A stretch of DNA of 64,000 bases from NCBI RefSeq assembly GCF_029027405.1, contig NZ_CP093396.1, positions 1,674,001-1,738,000 on the forward strand, in the 5' to 3' direction. Shown here piece by piece: positions 1-7,550 of this stretch. Source of the stretch: Sulfurimonas sp. Lineage in GTDB: Bacteria; Campylobacterota; Campylobacteria; Campylobacterales; Sulfurimonadaceae. Position 1 is the first letter of the stretch, and every line of letters begins with the position of its first letter. Position numbers and translations under genes: made by a program. The notes beneath the pieces are model-generated. The model did no database searches. It was not told the origin of the DNA and worked only from the letters and a program-made list of their open reading frames with translations.

Positions 1-795
1 GGAAGTATAGGCGTAGTTACTCTAAATATGGCAAGACTTGGTTTTTTATATAAAGGTGATAAAGAATCTCTTATGATTAGAATAGACCAACTTATGAATC
101 ATGCTAAAAATACTTTAGAAAAAAAACGAGTTTTTATTCAAGAGATGTATGATAGAGGTTTATTTCCTTATACTCAAAGATATTTACCTGGATTTAACAA
201 CCATTTCTCAACTATTGGAGTAAATGGAATGAATGAAATGATAAGAAACTTTACCTCAGATGCTTACGATATTTCTTCACAAAAAGGTATAGAGTTTGCA
301 ACAGATGTTTTAAACCATATGAGAGAGAGAATGGTTGAGTTTCAAGAAGCATCTGGAAATCTTTACAACCTTGAAGCAACACCAGCCGAAGGAACAACTT
401 ATAGGTTTGCAAAAGAAGATAAGAAAAGATATGGTGACAGCATCCTTCAAGCAGGAATGGATGACAATATTTACTATACAAACTCATCGCAAATTCCTGT
501 TGATTTAACTTCTGATCCATTTGAAGCACTAGACCTTCAGGATAATTTACAAACAAAATATACAGGAGGAACAGTCTTGCATCTATACATGCAAGAAAAG
601 GTAAGCTCAACTGAGGCATGTAGAAAGTTAGTTAAAAATGTTATATCTAACTTTAGGCTTCCATATATAACGATAACACCTCTGTTTTCTGTATGTCCAA
701 AACATGGTTATATTTCAGGAGAACATGAATATTGTCCAAAATGTGATGATGAAATCATAAATAAATTTAACAAAGAGGAAGAAAAAGTATCATGA
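1..795 (+). CDS. nrdD: Anaerobic ribonucleoside-triphosphate reductase NrdD, C-terminal part (5' end outside window)
   Basis: This is the C-terminal part of a class III ribonucleotide reductase, which makes deoxynucleotides without oxygen using a glycyl radical. The reading frame is open from base 1 and runs through SIGVVTLNMARLGF, a conserved stretch of the NrdD barrel, so the first ATG at 28 is internal. Near the end, CPKHG followed by CPKCDDE forms the usual zinc-binding cysteine/histidine pair. The protein stops about 20 residues later without the glycyl-radical loop that normally ends NrdD. That loop is on the next gene, which starts in the ATGA overlap. The enzyme should therefore work only as a two-chain complex with that small protein, activated by NrdG. 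Confidence 0.9.
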   Translation, partial: GSIGVVTLNMARLGFLYKGDKESLMIRIDQLMNHAKNTLEKKRVFIQEMYDRGLFPYTQRYLPGFNNHFSTIGVNGMNEMIRNFTSDAYDISSQKGIEFATDVLNHMRERMVEFQEASGNLYNLEATPAEGTTYRFAKEDKKRYGDSILQAGMDDNIYYTNSSQIPVDLTSDPFEALDLQDNLQTKYTGGTVLHLYMQEKVSSTEACRKLVKNVISNFRLPYITITPLFSVCPKHGYISGEHEYCPKCDDEIINKFNKEEEKVS

Positions 796-944
796 GTAAA
801 AATGAAATATTAGTAAATTTAAAAGAGAAAAGACAAAAGTGCATAGTTTATACAAGAGTAATGGGTTATCATAGACCTGTAGAGAGTTTTAACATAGGAA
901 AAACAGGTGAACATAGGCAAAGAAAACAATTTACTGAGTGCTAA
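792..944 (+). CDS. Separate glycyl-radical domain of NrdD (50 aa)
   Basis: This 50-residue gene starts at an ATG overlapping the nrdD stop (ATGA), so translation is probably coupled. It contains RVMGYHRPVESFNIGK, which matches the glycyl-radical loop (RVxGY) and following helix that normally end NrdD in the same chain. The candidate radical glycine codon is 864-866. In single-chain NrdD this loop lies shortly after the zinc cysteines. Here the stop, the new start and a roughly 40-residue linker intervene. I infer it docks into the NrdD barrel and carries the radical made by NrdG. A frameshifted nrdD is less likely, because the small gene has its own start and a conserved-looking linker. The nrdG start lies inside its 3' end. 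Confidence 0.8.
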   Translation: MSKNEILVNLKEKRQKCIVYTRVMGYHRPVESFNIGKTGEHRQRKQFTEC

Positions 945-1608
945 AGTCATATACGACTTAACAAAGTTCACGCATCTAGACTATGAAAACCATCTATCTT
1001 GTATAGTTTGGTTTAGTTCTTGTAATATGAGATGTGATTATTGCTACAACAAAGAAATAGTTTTTAGTAAAAATGGAGATTATTCTTACAACGATGTGTT
1101 AGAGTTTCTTAGTACTAGAATAAATCTATTAGATGCTGTTGTTTTATCTGGTGGGGAAGCAACTTCACACTCGTTAGTAGAATTTTGTAAAGAGATAAAA
1201 AAACTCGGATTTAAAATTAAACTAGATACTAATGGAACTAATTTTTTAGAAATAAAAAAACTTATAGAACTAGAGCTTTTAGATTATATAGCACTTGACT
1301 ATAAAGCACCAAAAAATAAATTTACCAAAATCACTCATTCAAATAAATATGATGAATTTTCAAAAACACTAGACTTAATTATAGATGCTTCAATAAGTTT
1401 TGAAACTAGAACAACTCTGCATAATGACTTGTTAAATGAAAATGACATAAATAAAATTATAGATGATTTAGTACAAAGAAAGTATCTGGGAAAATATTAT
1501 ATTCAAAGATTTTTAGAGACTGATATAAATATAGGGAATCTTAGCGAAGCATCTATGGAATTTGATAAATCACTTCTATCAGATAAGATAAAAGTGATTT
1601 GGAGATAA
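907..1608 (+). CDS. nrdG: Anaerobic ribonucleotide reductase activating protein NrdG (radical SAM)
   Basis: This is a radical SAM activase that cleaves S-adenosylmethionine to put the radical on the NrdD glycine. FSSCNMRCDYCYN carries the C-x3-C-x2-C iron-sulfur motif, followed by LSGGEAT (SAM-binding GGE). At 233 aa it has the normal length for NrdG-like activases of this lineage. The start is a GTG at 907 with AGGAA six bases upstream, lying inside the 3' end of the glycyl-radical gene (38-base overlap). No ATG is available nearby in frame. The three genes thus form a tightly coupled unit. The substrate is inferred from this position. Confidence 0.88.
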   Translation: MNIGKENNLLSAKVIYDLTKFTHLDYENHLSCIVWFSSCNMRCDYCYNKEIVFSKNGDYSYNDVLEFLSTRINLLDAVVLSGGEATSHSLVEFCKEIKKLGFKIKLDTNGTNFLEIKKLIELELLDYIALDYKAPKNKFTKITHSNKYDEFSKTLDLIIDASISFETRTTLHNDLLNENDINKIIDDLVQRKYLGKYYIQRFLETDINIGNLSEASMEFDKSLLSDKIKVIWR

Positions 1609-1610
1609 TG

Positions 1611-2738
1611 CTAAAGTGACTCTAACTCTTCAAAAAGTTCTTTTGCCATTATCTCATAGTTACGCTTATGCTTAAGAAGTTTAGCTTGACCAGAGTGTCC
1701 CATATCAGCAATTTCTCCTTCACTCATAGCAATACTTTTCTCTATTGTAGCGGTGATTGAATCTACTTCAAAAGAACAAAACAGAGCATCTTCATCAGAT
1801 AATATTGTACGGTTTTTAGGGTTATCTGTTAATATAGTAGGAATAGCGCAAGTATAATAATCCATAACTTTTGCAGGTATAACGGTATTATAAACCGAAA
1901 TATCTGGAAGTAAAGCAATACCAATGTCACAATCATCAACTTGAACTAAAAGTTCATCTAAATTACCTGCTTCTCTAACAGTAACCTTTCCAACTAAACT
2001 TGGGTAGTTATTTAAAACTGTTTGAGCATACTTTGGATTAAAAGTTGAGATATTCAAATGCCATTCTTGAGATTTGACTCTTGAAAATGCAACTAAGACT
2101 TGTGCAAAATTTCTTAAACCATCAAGTGTACCAACATAGATAAAGTTACGATCAGCTCCATCAGAAATACGGTGAGAAGTAATTCTATTTGGACAAAGTC
2201 CTGCTGGAAGAGGGTAACTTCTTACGCCACTATCAGCATAAAATACTTCTTCCATATCTTTAGATGTTGGCATAAAAAGGTCACACTCTGACAAAAGGCG
2301 TTGTTTGTTAAATTTTTCAAAATAACCACCAACAGTTTTTAAAAGACTTGCCTTATTCTTCTCTTTATTTGCAGCGAGGGCTTCTTCTGTTTTAGGAAAA
2401 GATGCTCTATATCCGAGTTTAAAACCAAACTTAGAACGATTTTTAAGAGTATCACTTAAAACATCAAGCATATTTCTTACAAAAACATAACTAAAAGAGT
2501 TTAACTCTATATCTTTAGACTCTAAATAATCACAAATATTCTTTGTATATTGTTGAGGAACAATATAATCAGTTCCTTTTTTTTGAAAACTATTTTTATA
2601 CTTAGTTAAATAAACAACATGAACATCAAGATACTCTTTTAAGTAACCGTTAAATAGCGCACTAATTGATCCATGGTCAGTATACTCATGCTGATCTGTT
2701 ATATATAATAGTTTTTTCTTTTTATTTTCGTTTGACAT
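1611..2738 (-). CDS. GT-B fold glycosyltransferase-like protein
   Basis: This 375-residue protein looks like a GT-B glycosyltransferase of the GT4 type. It has an N-terminal Rossmann half beginning KKLLYITDQHE, a middle segment with FIYVGTLDGLRNF typical of the start of the nucleotide-sugar domain, and a C-terminal DIGIALLP...VIPAKVMDYYTCAIPTI stretch that resembles the donor-binding EX7E region. Donor and acceptor cannot be told from the sequence. Its start overlaps the 3' end of the upstream mqo gene by 17 bases, so the two are probably cotranscribed, although no functional link is obvious. It faces nrdG convergently with a two-base gap. Confidence 0.65.
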   Translation of the reverse strand: MSNENKKKKLLYITDQHEYTDHGSISALFNGYLKEYLDVHVVYLTKYKNSFQKKGTDYIVPQQYTKNICDYLESKDIELNSFSYVFVRNMLDVLSDTLKNRSKFGFKLGYRASFPKTEEALAANKEKNKASLLKTVGGYFEKFNKQRLLSECDLFMPTSKDMEEVFYADSGVRSYPLPAGLCPNRITSHRISDGADRNFIYVGTLDGLRNFAQVLVAFSRVKSQEWHLNISTFNPKYAQTVLNNYPSLVGKVTVREAGNLDELLVQVDDCDIGIALLPDISVYNTVIPAKVMDYYTCAIPTILTDNPKNRTILSDEDALFCSFEVDSITATIEKSIAMSEGEIADMGHSGQAKLLKHKRNYEIMAKELFEELESL

Positions 2739-4098
2739 TTTTATCTCCTTTGGTAGGTTCTTTATCTACTAATTCATCTTCAAATTGTTTTTTATTGAAT
2801 TTTAAATTTAAATGCTCACAAATCACTTCAACATCACGAACTGCATTTCCTAAACAAGATGTAGCACCTGGAGATGGAGTCATATTAAATATAATTCCTT
2901 CTCCTGTATTTATAGATGCTTCACCAAGCATAATTTTTTGCTTCTTTTTGTCAAGAATCTGAGGTCTAACCCCACCAAAACCTTTAGCATAAGAAATATC
3001 ATCTTCAGTAAGTGAAGGAACAATTTTTCTAGCGTCTTGAACAAATAGTTTTTTATTAATAAAAGGAACTTCAAACATAAAGTTTTTAAGTACATAGTTG
3101 CGAATATCACTATCTTTAAGTAAATCATAAAAGATTTTAATGATATTATGGTCAAATCTTAATGTTTTGATAAAATCAAGATAAGTACCTGATCTAAAAC
3201 GCTCTAGTTTTGGAAGCATTAGCGCAGTCGGTCCAAATCTAGTAAAGCCATTTACTAAGATATCAGGGTCACCATGAAGTGCAGCAAACGGAAGCTTAGG
3301 GTTTTGAACCATATAAACTTTTCCGTTTAATATTTTGCGGTCAGCAAGATAAAAACTACCTGCCATTGGAAGACAACCAAAATCATGACCATGTCCCATC
3401 TTATGTGCTAAGAAAAGACTGTGAGCACCTGCATTTACAACAACAAAGTCAGCAGTAAAATGACTCATTGTAGTTTGAATATGGTAAGTGCTTCCGATTT
3501 TTTGAATATTTTCCACTTCATTATTAAAGAAAATATCTGTAACTTTGTCTTTAATTTTTATTGTTTCATCTATAAAAGAATCACTCAAACCTTTAAAATC
3601 ACAAGTAGTATATTCACCTTTTGCGCCCATTCCTACAATATCTTCAGGACGCTCTTGTCCATTTTTATCATAAATGATTGCAGGCTCCATTTCTGCTAGT
3701 TGTTCTTTGTTATAAAGCTCCAAATATGGATAAAGACTTTTAAACTCTTTAAAACGGTTTTTTATATACGCAACTTCTTCAAATCCTACACCAATAGCTA
3801 GTTTTTGGTGAGCAAACATTACCTTGTCTTCAAGCTTATACTGAAGACAATATTTCTCAACCATTTTAGCAGTTTTCTTAACAGCAGCAGCTTTTTCAAG
3901 TGTATAATTTGTTTCTATATCTCCACAATGAATGGTCTGTGAATTTGCAGAACCATTTGAGTTTAACGAAGCAAGCGAGCCGTATTTTTCAAGTAAACAG
4001 ATTTTACTAGCATCTGTATATCTACCTAATTCATAAAATAGAGCAGCGCCTGAAACACCGCCTCCTACAACAATTACATTATAATGGTGTTGTGTCAT
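2722..4098 (-). CDS. mqo: Malate:quinone oxidoreductase-like FAD enzyme
   Basis: The protein is a 458-residue FAD-dependent oxidoreductase. The N-terminal dinucleotide fold VIVVGGGVSGAALFYELG and the following LLEKYGSLASLNSNGSANSQTIHCG match the short malate:quinone oxidoreductases of Campylobacterota, which are shorter than the enterobacterial enzyme. A C-terminal segment with GFGGVRPQILD and NMTPSPGATSCLGNA is the expected substrate/FAD closure. It would oxidise malate to oxaloacetate at the inner membrane and reduce quinone. It is transcribed leftward, divergent from the sirohaem reductase, and overlaps the glycosyltransferase gene. Another member of the FAD-dependent DAO superfamily is possible but less likely. 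Confidence 0.78.
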   Translation of the reverse strand: MTQHHYNVIVVGGGVSGAALFYELGRYTDASKICLLEKYGSLASLNSNGSANSQTIHCGDIETNYTLEKAAAVKKTAKMVEKYCLQYKLEDKVMFAHQKLAIGVGFEEVAYIKNRFKEFKSLYPYLELYNKEQLAEMEPAIIYDKNGQERPEDIVGMGAKGEYTTCDFKGLSDSFIDETIKIKDKVTDIFFNNEVENIQKIGSTYHIQTTMSHFTADFVVVNAGAHSLFLAHKMGHGHDFGCLPMAGSFYLADRKILNGKVYMVQNPKLPFAALHGDPDILVNGFTRFGPTALMLPKLERFRSGTYLDFIKTLRFDHNIIKIFYDLLKDSDIRNYVLKNFMFEVPFINKKLFVQDARKIVPSLTEDDISYAKGFGGVRPQILDKKKQKIMLGEASINTGEGIIFNMTPSPGATSCLGNAVRDVEVICEHLNLKFNKKQFEDELVDKEPTKGDKNVKRK

Positions 4099-4210
4099 TG
4101 ATTCCTCTTATTCTTTGTTGGATTTTGTATTAGAGAAAATTATACATCAATAATTATTAAACCTATATATAATTTATTGAAATACTTCATCAAATTTTTA
4201 TCAAATTTTA

Positions 4211-4255
4211 TATAATAATTTGCTAAAATAGGCTCAATAAAAATTGGAGCCTATT
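4211..4255 (+). promoter_or_regulatory. Candidate -10 box and 5'-UTR hairpin covering the ribosome-binding site
   Basis: TATAAT lies at 4211-4216. Bases 4227-4235 (AATAGGCTC) are perfectly complementary to 4247-4255 (GAGCCTATT), giving a 9-bp stem with an 11-base loop. The GGAG at 4246-4249, the only Shine-Dalgarno-like sequence before the ATG at 4259, is mostly within the downstream arm. If transcription starts about seven bases after the -10 box, the hairpin sits near the 5' end of the mRNA and could limit translation of the reductase. No convincing -35 box was found. Confidence 0.4.
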
Positions 4256-4258
4256 TAA

Positions 4259-5971
4259 ATGCAAAATGAAGATTTAAATTCTAAGTTAAACAAAAGAGAA
4301 AGATATAAAGCAAGACTTAGACCTTATGATTACTTTAGTGAATTTGAAAGCCTTGACTTTGAAAATCTTGGTGAGGGAGATAGATTTTTTCTTCAAGATT
4401 TTGGAATATTTACAACAGATTTTTTAGAAGATGAATTTACTATGCGTATCCGTGTCCCTGCTGGTCGTCTTAGTGCGCAAGAATTTTCATATATTGCTGA
4501 TGTTGTTGATGAGTATGATTTAACTATCATTATCACAGCAAGAGGAGGTTTACAACTTCACGAACTTGAATGTGATAATGTTTTAGAAATCTGGAAAAAA
4601 CTCAATACAAATGGTCTTACTACATGGCAAAGCTTTGGTGATAATATCCGAAATATTGTCACAAATGTTTATGATGGGCGAGGAAAATATTGCGAAATAG
4701 AAACTTACCCTATTATTATGCAGATGCAAGATTATATAGTAAAAAATCCTCGTTATGTTGGTATGTTACCTCGTCGAGTTTCCATTGGAGTTTCTGGTAA
4801 TCGTGCAAGTGTTACTTCATTTTTTGCCAATGACCTTTACTTCGCACTAGCACTAAAAGATGGAGTATATGGTTTTAATGTTTACATGGGTGGTAAAAAT
4901 ACAGAGATAGCTAAAGATGCAGATATATTTTTACTTAAAGAAGAAGTTTTTGACTTTTTCAAGGCTTTTGTTGAAGCTTTTTATCTTCATGGCTCTCGTT
5001 TTTCTCGTTCAAAAACTCGTTTATTTTATATGATTGAAAATATTGGTTTAAAGACTTTAAAACAACATATAGAAAAAGAGTATGGCAAAACTTTTGAGAG
5101 TGCTGGTAAAATTCAACTTGAAAAAGTTGTATTTTCTCAACATGAACAACTTCGAGATGGAACTTACGCATATTGTTATCAAACAGATTTTGCACGCCTA
5201 GATGCTAAAGAGATGAAACAAATTTCAAAACTTTCATTAGAAAAAAACTTAGACATTAGACTTGGAATTGATCAAAACATATATCTTCTTGGACTCCCTG
5301 ATAAAACTACACCTTTTCCTTCACCTGCACAAAGTGCTACTATCATAACATGTGCTGGTAGTTTATGCCCATACTCTTTTTGGAGCATAAAAAATGAAAC
5401 TAAATACTTACCACTAGAAAAAATTTCAGAGCATAGTATAAGTGTTGGTTTTTCTGGCTGTATAAAAGGATGTGGGAGACATCGTCATACGGATATAGGT
5501 TTAGTTGGACTAAAAACAAATAACTTTGGTAATACAGATGGCGGGGCAAGAGTATTTGTTGGTGCTGTTCATACAGATGGTTTAAGTATTAGTAGAATGC
5601 TTTTTTCTATGGTACCACTTGTACATCTTCATAAAACTTTAGATTTAATCATAGAGTTATATGAACTAAGCGGATATAAAAATTTCGAAGAGTTCTCAGA
5701 TGCCATCTTAAATAAATTCTCAGAAGAATTTTTAGCGCTCTGGCTATTAGCAAATTTAACAACAAATAAAGCTATAAAATTAGAGCCGACAGACAGTGGT
5801 TTTGAGTATGAAAAAAATCTTTTAAAAGAAACTTTTAGTGAGGTTGATTTTATAGAATCGATTGAAGAAAAATTTGCTCCATCTGTAAGTGCTTTAGCTA
5901 AAAAGCTATGGACAGTTGCGGGTGCTGACCCAGTTTATAAACCAAAACTAAACAGAGTTAACTTTCGTTAA
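4259..5971 (+). CDS. Sirohaem nitrite/sulfite reductase family protein
   Basis: This 570-residue protein belongs to the nitrite/sulfite reductase haemoprotein family, which does six-electron reduction at a sirohaem-[4Fe-4S] centre. Two ferredoxin-like halves are visible: the first contains TARGGLQLHEL, and the second repeat holds the cluster ligands. The ligands are C365 and C370 in TCAGSLCP, and C401 and C405 in SGCIKGCGRH, the latter followed by the typical TDIGLVG. The first pair is spaced C-x4-C, whereas the family norm I know is C-x5-C. Whether the substrate is nitrite or sulfite cannot be decided. The gene stands alone, divergent from mqo, with no obvious electron-donor subunit beside it. 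Confidence 0.8.
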   Translation: MQNEDLNSKLNKRERYKARLRPYDYFSEFESLDFENLGEGDRFFLQDFGIFTTDFLEDEFTMRIRVPAGRLSAQEFSYIADVVDEYDLTIIITARGGLQLHELECDNVLEIWKKLNTNGLTTWQSFGDNIRNIVTNVYDGRGKYCEIETYPIIMQMQDYIVKNPRYVGMLPRRVSIGVSGNRASVTSFFANDLYFALALKDGVYGFNVYMGGKNTEIAKDADIFLLKEEVFDFFKAFVEAFYLHGSRFSRSKTRLFYMIENIGLKTLKQHIEKEYGKTFESAGKIQLEKVVFSQHEQLRDGTYAYCYQTDFARLDAKEMKQISKLSLEKNLDIRLGIDQNIYLLGLPDKTTPFPSPAQSATIITCAGSLCPYSFWSIKNETKYLPLEKISEHSISVGFSGCIKGCGRHRHTDIGLVGLKTNNFGNTDGGARVFVGAVHTDGLSISRMLFSMVPLVHLHKTLDLIIELYELSGYKNFEEFSDAILNKFSEEFLALWLLANLTTNKAIKLEPTDSGFEYEKNLLKETFSEVDFIESIEEKFAPSVSALAKKLWTVAGADPVYKPKLNRVNFR

Positions 5972-5991
5972 TTCTGTTTTAGTTTAAAACT

Positions 5992-6654
<663 letters not shown>

Positions 6655-6684
6655 TTAATTTATGCAAGTATAGAATAATTTTCT

Positions 6685-6777
6685 TTAAAATATTTTATAT
6701 CCTATACCTTTTAGATTAATTATAAGTTTTTTTGATGTTTTTACCCGTAGTCTTGAACTACTTAAAGTTCTAAGCAT
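6685..6777 (-). pseudogene. Remnant of a response-regulator gene 3' end (about 30 codons)
   Basis: On the minus strand this stretch reads MLRTLSSSRLRVKTSKKLI and continues NLKGIGYKIF before a stop. The intact response regulator at 9971-10636 ends RLRTFIKRLRVKTSKKLI then NLKGVGYKIS. An in-frame stop lies five codons upstream, and no receiver domain is present. It is therefore an orphaned winged-helix tail, either left when the island 6.8-9.97 kb was inserted at the end of the response-regulator gene, or the relic of a paralogue. It lies in the 5' region of adk. Confidence 0.75.
6701..6754 (+). repeat. Direct repeat, left copy of response-regulator tail
   Basis: These 54 bases align without gaps to 9987-10040 with four mismatches by eye. 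The shared core includes an uninterrupted run from TATAAG through ACCCGTA. Beyond it the similarity continues only at protein level. The copy is in the same orientation as the intact gene, so the mazEF and restriction-modification genes sit between direct repeats 3286 bases apart. Confidence 0.8.
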
Positions 6778-6830
6778 CGCGAACAATATCTAAAATATAA
6801 AAGGAGGGTTTAAGATTTCCAAAAGATATA

Positions 6831-7016
6831 ATGAAAGAGTTACATTTAACTATTGGTGATAAAATGAAAATTTTAATTGAAAATAAAAAAATTATATTAG
6901 AGCCAATAAGAGAAGAAAGAATAAAATATAATATTAATGATTTAGTTAAACAATTACCAAGTAACTACAAAACTTATGAAGAATTTGATAATAAAATTGG
7001 ACTAGAAGAGTGGTAA
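6831..7016 (+). CDS. MazE-like antitoxin, apparently N-terminally truncated
   Basis: The 61-residue product continues a MazE/AbrB fold: in-frame codons upstream of the ATG encode GLRFPKDI, and the product then reads MKELHLTIGDKMKILIENKK. This matches the MazE pattern GNSLxxRIPKxIxxxLxLxxGD. The conserved start of the fold (xxWGNS) is missing: a stop codon at 6798-6800 precedes KEGLRFPK, and foreign sequence lies beyond. Only the ATG at 6831, without a nearby Shine-Dalgarno sequence, could start translation. The acidic C-terminus that would cover the toxin is intact. The protein may thus still neutralise MazF but lacks part of the DNA-binding dimer. It overlaps the toxin gene by seven bases. 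Confidence 0.65.
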   Translation: MKELHLTIGDKMKILIENKKIILEPIREERIKYNINDLVKQLPSNYKTYEEFDNKIGLEEW

Positions 7017-7342
7017 AATATATTCCTGCACAAGGAGATATTGTAGCTTTAAATTTTGACCCACAAAGTGGACATGAACAAAAAGGCAGAATACCTGCAA
7101 TAATTATAAGTAATAAAATATTTAACCAACATTTAGGTTTAGCATTTGCTTGTCCAATCACAAATACAAAAAGAGACTTTCCTTTTCATATTGAAGTGAA
7201 AAGTGAAAATATCACAGGTTTTATTATGGGAGAACAAATGAAATCAATAGATTATAATTCAAAAAATATAAAATTTATTGAAAAAGCAAATCAAAAAACT
7301 ATAAATCATATATTAGGTATAATAGATAGTATCATACAATGA
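7010..7342 (+). CDS. MazF/PemK-family endoribonuclease toxin
   Basis: This 110-residue protein is a MazF/ChpB-type toxin that cleaves RNA. AQGDIVALNFDPQSGHEQKG at residues 7-26 is the family's N-terminal signature, with the conserved basic segment and proline in RIPAIIIS next. VKSENITGFIMGEQMKSID corresponds to the second conserved block. The start is GTG at 7010 and overlaps the mazE stop, the usual coupled arrangement. The length is normal, so the toxin looks intact although its antitoxin is shortened. It lies inside the segment bounded by response-regulator tails. Confidence 0.85.
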   Translation: MVKYIPAQGDIVALNFDPQSGHEQKGRIPAIIISNKIFNQHLGLAFACPITNTKRDFPFHIEVKSENITGFIMGEQMKSIDYNSKNIKFIEKANQKTINHILGIIDSIIQ

Positions 7343-7350
7343 TGCGTACA

Positions 7351-7381
7351 ACAAATCAAAGGATAGAACAAGATTATAATG
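7351..7381 (+). repeat. Imperfect direct repeat after mazF
   Basis: ACAAATC, eight bases, GAACAAG, two bases and TATAATG follow nine bases after the mazF stop. The same order (ACAAATC, nine bases, GAACAAG, two bases, TATACTG) occurs at 9926-9957 just after the restriction-modification gene. No arm-to-arm complementarity of the kind expected for an integron attC site was found. Confidence 0.4.
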
Positions 7382-7550
7382 GCGAAAATATCTTCTTATC
7401 CAATTAATATTAAATTTTAGATAAAATGCAAATATATAAATTTCTTAATTGGTAATGATTAGTCTATATAAAAACATTACAAAATGACATGCTTTTAAAT
7501 AAAATTTAATTTTTATGTTAAAATTTACAAAATAAGAATAGGATATTAAA

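Noticed and set aside
251-619. Frame on the minus strand inside nrdD
   Set aside because: It overlaps a clearly coding NrdD segment and shows no recognisable protein features.
5972-5991. Terminator between the sirohaem reductase and adk
   Set aside because: Only a 6-bp AT-rich stem (GTTTTA/TAAAAC) is present, too weak to call.
7379-7420. Short frame MAKISSYPINIKF after mazF
   Set aside because: Only 13 codons and no ribosome-binding site at the right distance; kept only as part of the repeat region.
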